Source: Blautia glucerasea (GTDB lineage: Bacteria; Bacillota; Clostridia; Lachnospirales; Lachnospiraceae). Taken from it: a stretch of DNA of 64,000 nucleotides. A program made the position numbers and the translations under genes. The stretch lies in NCBI RefSeq assembly GCF_013304385.1, contig NZ_JAAITU010000010.1, positions 1 through 64,000 on the forward strand. The letters run 5' to 3'. Of this stretch, positions 47,908 to 57,566 are shown one piece after another (positions within the stretch are counted from its first letter, which is position 1; each line of letters begins with the position of its first letter). The notes beneath the pieces are model-generated. The model saw nothing but the letters and a program-made list of their open reading frames with translations. It was not told where the DNA came from and did not search any database.

Positions 47908-47975
47908 GAGAATGCCGGGGAAGATGCTGACAGCAAGGGATTGGCATTATTAAACATAAAGGAGAAGACACAGAC

Positions 47976-48521
47976 ATGGGAGACAAAGTATATCTTGGAA
48001 ATGACACAGCAGGCTATTATCTGAAATCAAAATGTATCGAGTATCTGGAAGGAAAAGGGATTCCTTATGTAGATTGTGGATCTGATGATAATCCGGATAT
48101 TGAGGCAACCCGTTATCCGTTTTTTGCAGCAAAGGTGGCAAATGCAGTTCGTTCCGGCGAGGCAAGATGCGGCGTACTGATCTGCGGAACCGGTATCGGT
48201 ATCAGCATGGCAGCAAATAAATTTAAAGGCATCCGTGCAGGTCTATGCAGTACACAGTATCAGGCTGAGATGACCAGACGTCATAATAATGCAAATATTC
48301 TGTGCATGGGTGGAAAGACCATTGGTGAGTGGGAAGCTATTGAGATGCTTGAGATTTTCCTGAACACCCCTTATGATGGCGGTTTCCATGACGGATCTCT
48401 GGATCTGATAAAAGATATTGAGAACCTTACCATGAATGACGAAGTATGGAATGAAGAGCCAAGAAAGATTTCCACAGGTCCTTTAGCAGACGCAGAAATC
48501 TTTGATAGAAGCAAGGGTTGA
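47976..48521 (+). CDS. RpiB/LacA/LacB-family sugar-phosphate isomerase
   Basis: The 181-residue enzyme has the RpiB pattern: LGNDTAGYYLKSKCIEYL at the N-terminus, the active-site Cys C70 in LICGTGIGISMAANK, and RHNNANILCMGGKTIG. RpiB-type enzymes convert aldose and ketose phosphates (ribose, allose, tagatose or erythrulose phosphate). The extended C-terminus (about 30 residues longer than ribose isomerase) resembles members used for other sugars. ATG 47976 follows AAAGGAGA. It closes the operon before a terminator. Confidence 0.9.
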   Translation: MGDKVYLGNDTAGYYLKSKCIEYLEGKGIPYVDCGSDDNPDIEATRYPFFAAKVANAVRSGEARCGVLICGTGIGISMAANKFKGIRAGLCSTQYQAEMTRRHNNANILCMGGKTIGEWEAIEMLEIFLNTPYDGGFHDGSLDLIKDIENLTMNDEVWNEEPRKISTGPLADAEIFDRSKG

Positions 48522-48541
48522 TGATATAGTTATTGATCGGT

Positions 48542-48574
48542 AAAGGGCATGCCAAGTATATTGGGTGCCCTTTT
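48542..48574 (+). terminator. Terminator after the isomerase gene
   Basis: AAAGGGCA (48542-48549) pairs with TGCCCTTT (48566-48573). Confidence 0.75.
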
Positions 48575-48605
48575 CATAAAATTAGAAATAATCTGGAGTG
48601 AAGAT

Positions 48606-49586
48606 ATGTCAACATTAAAAGACGTAGCTGAGATCGCCGGGGTTTCCGTAAGTACCGTATCTTATGTTCTGAGCGGCAAGAAAACAGTTCGTCCGGAAAC
48701 GCTGAAAAGGATACAGGATGCTATCAAGCAGGTAGATTACTGTCCCAATCTTCTGGCCAGCGGTTTAAAAACAAATCTATCAAAAACCATAGGGGTTGTG
48801 ATGTGGGATATGCAAAACAATTATTCCATTGAAGTGCTTCGTGTGATGGAAGATACAATCTGCAAGTACGGCTATTGTATGATCGTATGTGATTCTGATC
48901 AGAGCCCTGAAAAGGAAAAAAAGAATCTGCGAAGACTGCTGGCTCGGAATATTGACGGTCTGATCCTGATGGGTAGTGGAAACAACGTATTATCCAGCTA
49001 CCGGAACGCACAGATACCGATTGTCTGTATTGATCGTGCGGCTGACGAAGCATTTCTTACTGTGCAGTCAGACAGTATTGCAGGTGGGCAGATGGGAACA
49101 GAATATCTTCTTTCCAAAGGCCGCAGGAAAATTTTGTTTTTAGGATATGACCTGGATTTCGATTTTTCAAGGAAAAGGCTTCTGGGGTACAAAAAGGCAA
49201 TGGAGCTTGCCGGTTTATCTGATGAGATTCATTATGAAATTCTGCCAGAGCGTTCCGTTAAATGCGCAATGGACAGGGTGGAGAAGCTTTTGCAGGATAA
49301 GTTTGATTATGATGCAGTGTTTGGCTGCGTGGATTATTATGCAATTGGTGCAATGAATGCACTGATCAAACATGGGTACCAGGTGCCAGAACAGGTGTCT
49401 ATACTTGGGTTTGATGGCAGCGACATGGGGAAGCTGTCTATAAAAGAGCTGACAGCGGTTGCCCAGCCCAAACAGGCTTTGGGAAAAGCAGTTGTTGAGT
49501 ATCTGATGCGACTGATCCGCAAGGAAAAGATACAGGAAAAATGTGTTCTTATGGAACCATATATTATTGAAAGAGAAACCTGTTAA
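48606..49586 (+). CDS. LacI-family regulator, likely repressor of the 41772-48521 operon
   Basis: The 326-residue protein has a LacI helix-turn-helix (TLKDVAEIAGVSVSTVSYVL) and hinge, then a sugar-binding domain (IGVVMWDMQNNYSIEVLRVM, SILGFDGSDMGKLSIKELTA). ATG 48606 follows TGGAGTGAAG. It is encoded directly after the catabolic operon, whose promoter has two GTCAAACGATTGA operators, so it is the natural candidate to bind them. The first LacI protein seems to use a different GGAAAG/CTTTCC site. Confidence 0.92.
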   Translation: MSTLKDVAEIAGVSVSTVSYVLSGKKTVRPETLKRIQDAIKQVDYCPNLLASGLKTNLSKTIGVVMWDMQNNYSIEVLRVMEDTICKYGYCMIVCDSDQSPEKEKKNLRRLLARNIDGLILMGSGNNVLSSYRNAQIPIVCIDRAADEAFLTVQSDSIAGGQMGTEYLLSKGRRKILFLGYDLDFDFSRKRLLGYKKAMELAGLSDEIHYEILPERSVKCAMDRVEKLLQDKFDYDAVFGCVDYYAIGAMNALIKHGYQVPEQVSILGFDGSDMGKLSIKELTAVAQPKQALGKAVVEYLMRLIRKEKIQEKCVLMEPYIIERETC

Positions 49587-49788
49587 AATAGCTTGTAAAA
49601 ATCATTAAAAATTTTTTTACTTTAACTCTTTTTTAGTGTAAAGTGATGAAATACGCAAAAAAGCATTGACAATTGAATTGTTTGAGACTAAAACAATGGT
49701 AATTTTTACATCAATTGTATCTTATCTGGTAACTGTAAGGGCATTGAGCCGTTATCTTACCTGTATGATACAGAGGGGAGAAAGACAG

Positions 49789-51486
49789 ATGAATACATTA
49801 GTTATTGTTTTAGTTGCTGCAGTTTTGTTAGTTGCTGCTTATGTGTTGTACGGACGCTGGCTTGTCAACAAATGGGGGATTGATCCGAAGGCAAAAACAC
49901 CGGCGCGTAAATTTGAAGATGGACAGGATTATGTCCCAACAGATGGATGGACTGTTTTCAGTCATCAGTTTTCCTCTATTGCAGGTGCAGGGCCTGTGAC
50001 AGGTGCTATCCAGGCTGCTGTATTTGGCTGGGTACCGGTGCTTTTATGGGTGCTGATCGGAGGTATTTTTTTCGGTGCAGTTACTGATTTTGGTGCCTTG
50101 TATGCAAGTGTGAAGAATGATGGCAAATCCATGGGACTCCTGATTGAAAAATATATCGGAAAGCTGGGGAGAAAGCTGTTTCTGCTTTTCTGCTGGCTTT
50201 TCACATTACTTGTAATTGCTGCGTTTGCAGATATGGTTGCAGGTACTTTTAATGCTTATGTTGTTGCGGATGGTGTTGCATCTCTTTCAGATGCAGCCAG
50301 GACAAATGGAGCTGCCGGAACGATTTCTCTTCTGTTTATTGGATTTGCAATGATTTTCGGTTTGATTCAGAAAAAAATGAATTTCCATGGCTGGAAAGAA
50401 ACTGTAACCGGGCTGATCTGTACAGTTGCTGCACTGGCCATTGGTATGATGCTTCCCATAATAGCAGGGAAAGATACATGGACTTATATTACATTTGTAT
50501 ATATTTTCTTTGCTGCTGTATTACCTATGTGGCTGTTAAAACAGCCTCGTGACGCGATGACTACTTATATGTTTATAGGTATGATCGCAGGTGCAGCTCT
50601 GGGACTGCTGGTAGCACATCCTTCTATGAACCTTCCAGCATTTACTGGATTTCACAATGATGCATTGGGAGATATGTTCCCGATTTTGTTTGTTACAGTA
50701 GCCTGTGGTGCAGTTTCCGGATTCCACAGTCTGGTTTCTTCCGGTACATCCTCAAAAACAGTTGCCAACGAAAAGGATATGCTGAAGGTGGGATATGGTG
50801 CAATGGTACTGGAAAGTCTGCTGGCTGTGCTGGCTCTTTGTGTAGCCGGTGCTGCAGCATCTGCAGACGGCACTCCGGCAGCAGGTACGCCATTTCAGAT
50901 TTTTTCCAGTGGAGTAGCAGGCTTCTTTGAAATGTTTGGCGTGCCGGTTTACGTGGCACAGTGTTTTATGACCATGTGTGTATCTGCGCTGGCACTGACA
51001 AGCCTGGATGCAGTTGCACGTATTGGCCGTATGAGTTTCCAGGAACTTTTTAGTACGGATGATATGGAGCATGCAGAAGGATGGAGAAAGCTTTTCTGCA
51101 ATAAATATTTTTCAACGATCCTTACTTTGGCAGCAGCTTTCGTTCTGACAAGGATCGGATATGCAAATATCTGGCCATTATTTGGATCTGCCAATCAGCT
51201 GTTATCTGCACTGGTGCTTGTCACCTTGTGTGTATTTATGAAGGTTACAGGAAGAAGTAATAAGATGCTGTTTCCACCGCTGATCATCATGCTTCTGGTA
51301 ACCGGCACTGCGCTGGCAGAGCGGACGATTGGTCTGGTGAAGGCAATTGCAGCAGGTTCTGCTACTTTTCTGGTAGAAGGGCTCCAGCTGATCATTGCCA
51401 TACTGCTGATCATTCTTGGACTTACTATCGTGATCAATTCTCTGAGAGCCTACTTCGCATCTCGGAAGAACTCAGAAAAAGCATAA
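49789..51486 (+). CDS. cstA: Carbon starvation protein CstA-family transporter
   Basis: The 565-residue protein has about fourteen to sixteen membrane helices and CstA motifs (DYVPTDGWTVFSHQFSSIAG, AGPVTGAIQAAVFGW, GAVSGFHSLVSSGTSSKT). CstA proteins import peptides or pyruvate, mainly under carbon limitation. ATG 49789 follows GAGGGGAG. In the 203-bp upstream gap a TTGACA (49666-49671) lacks a good -10 box. No two-component regulator of the BtsSR type is adjacent. Confidence 0.93.
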   Translation: MNTLVIVLVAAVLLVAAYVLYGRWLVNKWGIDPKAKTPARKFEDGQDYVPTDGWTVFSHQFSSIAGAGPVTGAIQAAVFGWVPVLLWVLIGGIFFGAVTDFGALYASVKNDGKSMGLLIEKYIGKLGRKLFLLFCWLFTLLVIAAFADMVAGTFNAYVVADGVASLSDAARTNGAAGTISLLFIGFAMIFGLIQKKMNFHGWKETVTGLICTVAALAIGMMLPIIAGKDTWTYITFVYIFFAAVLPMWLLKQPRDAMTTYMFIGMIAGAALGLLVAHPSMNLPAFTGFHNDALGDMFPILFVTVACGAVSGFHSLVSSGTSSKTVANEKDMLKVGYGAMVLESLLAVLALCVAGAAASADGTPAAGTPFQIFSSGVAGFFEMFGVPVYVAQCFMTMCVSALALTSLDAVARIGRMSFQELFSTDDMEHAEGWRKLFCNKYFSTILTLAAAFVLTRIGYANIWPLFGSANQLLSALVLVTLCVFMKVTGRSNKMLFPPLIIMLLVTGTALAERTIGLVKAIAAGSATFLVEGLQLIIAILLIILGLTIVINSLRAYFASRKNSEKA

Positions 51487-51509
51487 CTATTTAGTATCCT
51501 CTGAAATTT

Positions 51510-51578
51510 TCAAATCCCCGGGTTGTTGCAGGCCTGGGGATTTATACGTTGACAGGTTCCGAAAAACGGGAGTATACT
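51510..51578 (+). promoter_or_regulatory. cstA terminator followed by the promoter of the ECF S gene
   Basis: AAATCCCC (51512-51519) and GGGGATTT (51536-51543) form the terminator. Directly after it come TTGACA (51549-51554), an 18-base spacer and TATACT (51573-51578). The roughly 85-nt leader has GTCTTTA/TAAAGAC and GTAACTG/CAGTTAC hairpins; no known riboswitch is recognised. Confidence 0.75.
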
Positions 51579-51669
51579 AACACTGTCTTTACAATAAAGA
51601 CAAAAGTAACTGTTTTATATCATTACAGTTACATACAAAATACTTTTACATTTCCAGGAGGACGGAGTT

Positions 51670-52221
51670 ATGAAGAAAAACAACAGTATTCAGACAGTTG
51701 TAGCTGTTGGTATCGGTGCAGCACTGTTTTTTGTGCTGGGACGTTTTGTTGCGATCCCAAGTCCGGTACCTAACACAAATATCAGTCTGCAGTATGCAGT
51801 ACTGGCATTACTTGCTGCTATGTACGGACCATTTGCAGGCGGACTGATTGGATTCATTGGTCATACATTGATTGATTTGTCATGGGGTGGCAGCCCATGG
51901 TGGAGCTGGGTAATTGCATCCACATTTGTTGGTATTGTAGTTGGCCTGTTTGCTAAGAAGCTGGATATCCAGGAAGGTGATTTTGGCAAGGGCAAGATTG
52001 CCACATTTGCAATTTCCAATATTGTTGCACATTTGGCAGCTTGGATCGTAGTAGCACCGGTTCTTGATATTCTTATTTATGCAGAGCCTGCCAACAAGGT
52101 TTTTGCACAGGGCGCATTTGCTGCTGTCGCTAATATCCTTACAGCTGTGATCGTAGGTATCCTGCTTGTGATCGCATATACCAAGACCATTGCAAAGAAA
52201 GGCTCTTTGGATCAGGAATAA
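51670..52221 (+). CDS. ECF transporter substrate-binding (S) component, UPF0397 family
   Basis: The 183-residue protein has five or six membrane helices with the UPF0397 pattern (GIGAALFFVLGRFVAIPSPV, YAVLALLAAMYGPFAGGLIG, LSWGGSPWWSWVIAS). It is the membrane subunit that binds the vitamin-like substrate of an ECF transporter. A two-domain ATPase and a T component follow. The substrate is not known for this family. ATG 51670 follows CAGGAGGA. Confidence 0.9.
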   Translation: MKKNNSIQTVVAVGIGAALFFVLGRFVAIPSPVPNTNISLQYAVLALLAAMYGPFAGGLIGFIGHTLIDLSWGGSPWWSWVIASTFVGIVVGLFAKKLDIQEGDFGKGKIATFAISNIVAHLAAWIVVAPVLDILIYAEPANKVFAQGAFAAVANILTAVIVGILLVIAYTKTIAKKGSLDQE

Positions 52222-52313
52222 TCAGACAGAGCGCTTCGTAAAAATCAGAAATACTAATTTTAATCGGTTTTGTAACTGTGAGTGCAGGGAATAACTGCAC
52301 AGATTTCAAGAAG

Positions 52314-52356
52314 AAAGCTTTTCCACATTCTTTAGGGGTGTGGAAGAGCCTTTTTT
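52314..52356 (+). terminator. Terminator between S and ATPase genes, with adjoining promoter
   Basis: GCTTTTCCACA pairs with TGTGGAAGAGC (some G-U), then TTTTTT. TTATAATC directly after (about 52358) may be the -10 box of a new promoter for the ATPase gene. Confidence 0.75.
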
Positions 52357-52408
52357 ATGTTATAATCAAATATGTTATGTTTGAATCATTTAACTGAGGT
52401 ATATACAT

Positions 52409-54133
52409 ATGAGGGAACTGAAGAAACCTATTATTTCATTTAAGGATTTTTCCTTTCAGTACAGGGCACAGAAAAAGCCTACACTGACCGGAATCAATCT
52501 TGATATTTATCCTGGCGAGAGAGTCTTGATCGCCGGTCCTTCCGGCAGTGGTAAAAGTACGCTGGCATCCTGCGTGAATGGTCTGAATCCATTCTCAAAT
52601 CCAGGAAAGTGCACTGGAAGTCTGATGGTAGATGGTGTGGATGCACCAAACAGCAGTATTTTTGAACTTTCTGCACATGTTGGTACTGTGCTCCAGGATC
52701 CTGACGGACAGTTTATCGGTCTGACAGTAGGGGAGGATATTGCATTTGCATTGGAGAACAGCTGCACCCCACAGGATAAGATGCACAAGATCACAGAACA
52801 TGTGGCGGACCTGGTAGGGATCCGGCAGCATCTAGAGTATGCGCCCCATGAATTATCTGGCGGTCAGAAGCAGAGAGTTTCTCTGGCTGGTGTGATGGTG
52901 GACAGAGTAAAGATCCTTTTATTTGATGAACCACTGGCCAATCTGGATCCGGCTACTGGCAAGCAGGCGATCGAACTGATCGATGAGATCCAGGAGAAGA
53001 CAGATACTACAGTGCTGATCATTGAGCACAGGCTGGAGGATGTTTTGTGGCGAAATGTGGATAGGATCGTTCTGGTAAATGAAGGGAAGATCCTGGCGGA
53101 TATGCATCCAGATGAACTGCTTGCCACCAACCTTTTGGCGGAGAATGGGATCCGTGAGCCTTTGTATGTAACCGCCATGCGGTATGCGGGGGTTCAGATC
53201 ACACCACAGAAGAGGCCTTCTCATGTGGATCATACAGTGCTTGACGAACAGGACATCCGGAAGATTTCTGACTGGTTTGAATCCAGACCACAGCCACAGT
53301 CAAATGAAGATCCGCAGGTTCTGCTGCAGGTAGAGGGACTGAATTTCGGATATACAAAAGAGCGGCAGACACTGCATAACGTAAGCTTTTCTATTGGAAA
53401 AGGGGAAATGATCAGCATTGTAGGGCAGAATGGCGCAGGGAAGTCTACACTGTCCAAGGTGATCTGCGGCTTTGAACAGGCAGAGAAGGGCAAGATACTT
53501 TTTGAAGGACGGGACATTACCGGAGAAAATATCCGGAAAAGAGCTAAATATATTGGATATGTAATGCAGAATCCTAACCAGATGATTTCTAAGAATATGA
53601 TTTTTGATGAGGTTGCCTTGGCACTTCAGGGAAGTGGTATGGATCAGGCGCAGATCAGGGAGAAGGTGGAGTCTACCCTGAAGATCTGTGGCTTATATCC
53701 TTTCCGAAACTGGCCGGTTTCTGCATTAAGCTTTGGACAGAAGAAGCGGGTGACTATAGCAAGTGTGCTGGTGCAGGATCCAAGACTGATCATCCTGGAT
53801 GAGCCTACGGCAGGCCAGGATTTCAGACATTACACGGATATTATGGAATTTTTGCGGGGACTGAACCGACAAGGTGTAACTGTGATCATGATCACCCATG
53901 ATATGCATCTGATGCTGGAGTATACACCAAGAGCCCTGGTGTTTTGCAACGGACAGCTGATCGCAGACAGAAGTGCGGCAGGGGTTCTTTGTGATTCGGA
54001 GCTGATACAAAAGGCAGCATTAAAGGAAACCAGTCTTTTTACATTAGCGAACCGGTGTGGGATCACTCCAGCAGAAGCTTTTGTAGAACGATTTATAGAG
54101 ACGGACAGGGAGGTGCGCAGTCATGGCTGCTAA
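52409..54133 (+). CDS. ECF transporter double ATP-binding protein
   Basis: The 574-residue protein fuses two complete ATPase units, like YkoD. The first has GPSGSGKST, LSGGQKQRVSLAGVMV and LFDEPLANLD. The second has GQNGAGKST, LSFGQKKRVTIASVLV and ILDEPTAGQD. Thus one chain replaces EcfA1 and EcfA2. It drives uptake through the T protein, whose gene overlaps this one by 11 bp. Start ATG 52409 has no strong ribosome site (GAGGTATATAC). Confidence 0.94.
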   Translation: MRELKKPIISFKDFSFQYRAQKKPTLTGINLDIYPGERVLIAGPSGSGKSTLASCVNGLNPFSNPGKCTGSLMVDGVDAPNSSIFELSAHVGTVLQDPDGQFIGLTVGEDIAFALENSCTPQDKMHKITEHVADLVGIRQHLEYAPHELSGGQKQRVSLAGVMVDRVKILLFDEPLANLDPATGKQAIELIDEIQEKTDTTVLIIEHRLEDVLWRNVDRIVLVNEGKILADMHPDELLATNLLAENGIREPLYVTAMRYAGVQITPQKRPSHVDHTVLDEQDIRKISDWFESRPQPQSNEDPQVLLQVEGLNFGYTKERQTLHNVSFSIGKGEMISIVGQNGAGKSTLSKVICGFEQAEKGKILFEGRDITGENIRKRAKYIGYVMQNPNQMISKNMIFDEVALALQGSGMDQAQIREKVESTLKICGLYPFRNWPVSALSFGQKKRVTIASVLVQDPRLIILDEPTAGQDFRHYTDIMEFLRGLNRQGVTVIMITHDMHLMLEYTPRALVFCNGQLIADRSAAGVLCDSELIQKAALKETSLFTLANRCGITPAEAFVERFIETDREVRSHGC

Positions 54134-54953
54134 GACAGTATTAAATTATCTTCCCAGGGAAAGTGTGGTGCATAAGCTTACAGGTACCACCAAGCTGGCA
54201 TTTTTTCTTCTGTTTACTTTTGCAAGTATGATCACCTATAATACATGGGTACTTTTAGGACTTTTGGCGGTTAGTCTCTTTGCTTTTAAACTGAGCCGGA
54301 TCCATTTTCGGGAAGTACGGTTTATGATGATCTTTATGCTGGTATTTCTCCTTTTGAATAATTTGTTTATTTTGCTGTTTGATCCTAACCAGGGCACCAC
54401 ATTGTATGGGACCCGCCATGTGCTTTTTCACTTGTTCTGGAGGTATGATATCACCCAGGAGCAGCTGTTTTATATGCTGAATATTTCTCTGAAATATTTT
54501 GTGGCACTTCCGGTGGCGATTTTGTTTATTTCTGCTACCAATCCAAGCGAATTTGCGGCCAGCCTGAACAGCATTGGTGTTTCCTACAAGATTGGATATT
54601 CTGTGGCAATTGCCCTCCGCTATATTCCGGATATCCAGAGAGATTACCACAGTATCAGCCAGGCACAGCAGGCCAGAGGCGTTGAGCTGGGAAAAAGCGA
54701 GCCGTTTTTTGCCAGACTGAAGAATTCTGTCAGTATTCTGATGCCGCTGATCCTTACCAGCCTGAACCGGATCAATACCATTTCCAATGCTATGGAGCTA
54801 AGAGGCTTTGGAAAGGATAAAAAGCGTACCTGGTATATGAAGCGTCCCTTTGCACGCAGGGATTTTGTGGTCCTTGCCCTGGGGGTTGTGCTGTTTGGAA
54901 TCAGCCTTGGCATTACCCTGCGTTTTGGACGATTTTATAATCCTTTCAAATAA
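54123..54953 (+). CDS. ecfT: ECF transporter transmembrane (T) component
   Basis: The 276-residue protein has a helical membrane part (LAFFLLFTFASMITYNTWVL, FMMIFMLVFLLLNNLFILLF) and the two ATPase-coupling helices with Ala-Arg-Gly (QARGVELGK) and the ELRGFGK motif. It connects the ATPase and the S component. It is translationally coupled to the ATPase gene. ATG 54123 lies inside that gene, preceded by GGGAGGTG. Confidence 0.93.
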   Translation: MAAKTVLNYLPRESVVHKLTGTTKLAFFLLFTFASMITYNTWVLLGLLAVSLFAFKLSRIHFREVRFMMIFMLVFLLLNNLFILLFDPNQGTTLYGTRHVLFHLFWRYDITQEQLFYMLNISLKYFVALPVAILFISATNPSEFAASLNSIGVSYKIGYSVAIALRYIPDIQRDYHSISQAQQARGVELGKSEPFFARLKNSVSILMPLILTSLNRINTISNAMELRGFGKDKKRTWYMKRPFARRDFVVLALGVVLFGISLGITLRFGRFYNPFK

Positions 54954-55003
54954 GAGATGATCTAAAGGATATCTTAAGGAAAAATTTGTAACTGTGAGGA
55001 TAA

Positions 55004-56155
55004 TTACTGAGTACTTACAATAAATGTTTTTATTACACGGAAAACCTGTTCTACAGAAGCAGACATGTTTGCTTTGGCATTTTCAGTATCCATAGCCTCT
55101 TCCAGGGAGACCGGGGATCTGAGAATCGGGAAGAATGCGTCAATACCGGACTGATTGCAGACGGCAGCATCAGGCGTTACGCATCCTGAAAAAGCCAAAA
55201 CAGGTTTTTCGTATTTTTTTGCCATTTGTGCCACACCTTGGGGGGCTTTGCCCATAACAGTTTGTGCATCCAGACGGCCTTCTCCGGTCAGGATGATATC
55301 TGCGTCTTTGATATAATCTTCCATGTGTGTTTCTTCCAACACGATCTTGATCCCGGATTCCAAAGAAGCATTCAAAAAAGTACGAAAAGCAAAGCCCAGG
55401 CCGCCTGCAGCACCGCAGCCTGGGTAGTCTGGGTCTGCATTCGGATACATTTTACCGGCAAGGCTTGCAAAATGTGCCAGCCATGGATCCATAAGAGCGA
55501 TCATTTCGCTGTCTGCACCCTTCTGGGGTCCGAAAATGGCACTGCATCCTTCAGGACCGCAAAGTGGATTGGTCACATCACAGGCAATGCGAAAGGTACA
55601 TTCTTTTAATTCTGGAAGTGCATGGGTATTATCAATGGTTTTCAGAAGGGAAAGCCCCTGGGCTCCATAAGGGATAGGATCCCCGGAAGCATCCAGAAAA
55701 TCAAAGCCTAATGCCTGCAGCATCCCCACACCACCGTCATTGGTGGCACTTCCTCCAATACCTATGATAAACTTACGGCAGCCTTGTGAGATTGCATCCA
55801 GGATCACCTGACCTACACCATAAGTGGTTGTATGCAGAGGATTTTTTTCTTTTCCATGTACTAGTGTGATGCCTGCAGCACCTGACATTTCAATCACGGC
55901 AGTGTGGGCGGCAGGAAGGATACCATAGCGGCAGTGAGCTGGTTTTCCGCCTGGACCGATCACTGTGACAGTACGAAAAGAGCCACCCATACCTTCTGTG
56001 ATGGCAGTCACTGTGCCTTCGCCGCCATCTGCAAGAGGGCGGATACAGATATCAGCATCTGGAAAAACTTTTCGGATACTCTGGGCAGCTGCGATACCGG
56101 CTTCCTTAGAAGTCATACTTCCTTTAAATGAATCAATGGCAATTACAAGCTTCAT
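55004..56155 (-). CDS. Glycerate kinase (GlxK/GarK type)
   Basis: The 383-residue enzyme has the type of KLVIAIDSFKGSMTSKEAGI, RPLADGGEGTVTAI, IIGIGGSATNDGGVGMLQAL and DIILTGEGRLDAQTVMGKAP that marks the glycerate kinase family. It phosphorylates D-glycerate to 2-phosphoglycerate, linking sugar-acid or glyoxylate catabolism to glycolysis. It diverges from a CdaR-type regulator across 169 bp, so that protein is probably its regulator. No transporter for glycerate is adjacent. Confidence 0.94.
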   Translation of the reverse strand: MKLVIAIDSFKGSMTSKEAGIAAAQSIRKVFPDADICIRPLADGGEGTVTAITEGMGGSFRTVTVIGPGGKPAHCRYGILPAAHTAVIEMSGAAGITLVHGKEKNPLHTTTYGVGQVILDAISQGCRKFIIGIGGSATNDGGVGMLQALGFDFLDASGDPIPYGAQGLSLLKTIDNTHALPELKECTFRIACDVTNPLCGPEGCSAIFGPQKGADSEMIALMDPWLAHFASLAGKMYPNADPDYPGCGAAGGLGFAFRTFLNASLESGIKIVLEETHMEDYIKDADIILTGEGRLDAQTVMGKAPQGVAQMAKKYEKPVLAFSGCVTPDAAVCNQSGIDAFFPILRSPVSLEEAMDTENAKANMSASVEQVFRVIKTFIVSTQ

Positions 56156-56324
56156 GGTCAGATCTCCTTTTCTTGGGCTTACGAATCAAATCTTACTTTT
56201 GTTTATATTTTATCAGTTTTATCGCGTGAAAAAATGGTATAAATAATAAAATATGGTTTAAAAAACAAGAAATATATGTTATAAAGAACATATAAATTTA
56301 TAAAAGCACAATGAGGGGGAAAAC

Positions 56325-57422
56325 ATGGAGATCATTGACAGGGAAACAGCCCAGTATATTGTGGATACAGTAAAGAGTGTATGTGGAAAAGATATTAATT
56401 ATATTGATGCAAGGGGGATTATTATTGCCAGCACAGATCACAGCCGGGTAGATTCCTTTCATGAGATCGGCTATCAGGTAGTGACCCAGGGAGATACAAA
56501 AGAAGTTTCAGGCGATGAAAGCTTTTGGGGCGTTCAAAAAGGAGTAAATCTTCCGGTTTTTTATCATGGAAAAGTGATTGCTGCAGTAGGAATCAGCGGC
56601 GATGTGGAAGAGGCAAGAAAATATGCAGCTTTGGCACAGAAAATCACCACGATCCTTTTGCGGGAAAGAGAATTGGAAGCCAGAGGCAGCCAAAAGAGAT
56701 CCAAGATCAGTTATATGCTTCGGACATTGATCAGGCAGGACATCACAGACTATACAGAGCTGAAAGCTTTTTTCAAAGAAAATGGGATTAGGGAATCTGG
56801 AAAGTACAGGATGGCTTTTGTAAATGTAAGGTCAGATGTTTTTGCGGAAGGCATGACCAACCCGGTGCTTCGTGTTTTTGAAAAGATCAGTCCTTGGTAT
56901 ACATATGAATATCCGGGAGAATATGTATTATTGTTGAAAGAAAGCGATACAGGCAAAGCTATTCGCTTGCTGCAGGAACTGACCAGGGTTCATGAAGCAG
57001 AGATTACTGCAGGGATGGGAATGCTCAAGGAACTTTCCCATATTTCTCAATCCTGGCAGGAGGCAAGGATGGCTCAGAGAAGTGTGCAGGGCCGCAAGGG
57101 ATTCTGCTTGTATGAAGAACTGGGATTTGAAATGCTTCTGGGAAATGTATCTGAAAAAGTGAAAACTCAGTATATAGCGAAAATTCTGCAGGGTCTGGCA
57201 TCGGAGGATCTTCAAATACTGAAAGTCTATTACAGCCAGGATATGTCTTTGCAGAAAACCTGTGAACTGCTGAATATGCATAAAAATACTCTTCAGTACC
57301 GGCTGAACCGTATCCGGGAGATTTGCGGATATGATCCGAGAAGGTTCAGGGATGGGGTTTCATTATATACAGCTGTGCGCATGCAGGCAGAAAAAGATGA
57401 AAAACAGAAAAATGATTTTTAA
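56325..57422 (+). CDS. CdaR-type sugar-diacid/glycerate regulator
   Basis: The 365-residue protein has the N-terminal sugar-diacid recognition domain (IDRETAQYIVDTVKSVCGKD, IDARGIIIASTDHSRV), a middle PucR-like region and the C-terminal helix-turn-helix (LQKTCELLNMHKNTLQYRLN, then RIREICGYDP). CdaR proteins activate glycerate/glucarate genes when they bind the acid; the divergent glycerate kinase gene fits this. ATG 56325 follows GAGGGGG. Confidence 0.93.
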   Translation: MEIIDRETAQYIVDTVKSVCGKDINYIDARGIIIASTDHSRVDSFHEIGYQVVTQGDTKEVSGDESFWGVQKGVNLPVFYHGKVIAAVGISGDVEEARKYAALAQKITTILLRERELEARGSQKRSKISYMLRTLIRQDITDYTELKAFFKENGIRESGKYRMAFVNVRSDVFAEGMTNPVLRVFEKISPWYTYEYPGEYVLLLKESDTGKAIRLLQELTRVHEAEITAGMGMLKELSHISQSWQEARMAQRSVQGRKGFCLYEELGFEMLLGNVSEKVKTQYIAKILQGLASEDLQILKVYYSQDMSLQKTCELLNMHKNTLQYRLNRIREICGYDPRRFRDGVSLYTAVRMQAEKDEKQKNDF

Positions 57423-57566
57423 CAAATTGAACACATTTTTCCCACAAAGTAAACACAAATAACCCCTATACTGTGAAACATCAAAAGGAAATGAAGCAGA
57501 TATTAAAGAATGCAACAGATCATTAAAGAATAAAACAGACGATGAGTCTTTAAGGAGGTATATATC

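Noticed and set aside
51579-51669. Riboswitch in the leader of the ECF transporter
   Set aside because: Two simple hairpins are visible but no conserved TPP, cobalamin, FMN or folate riboswitch core could be found.
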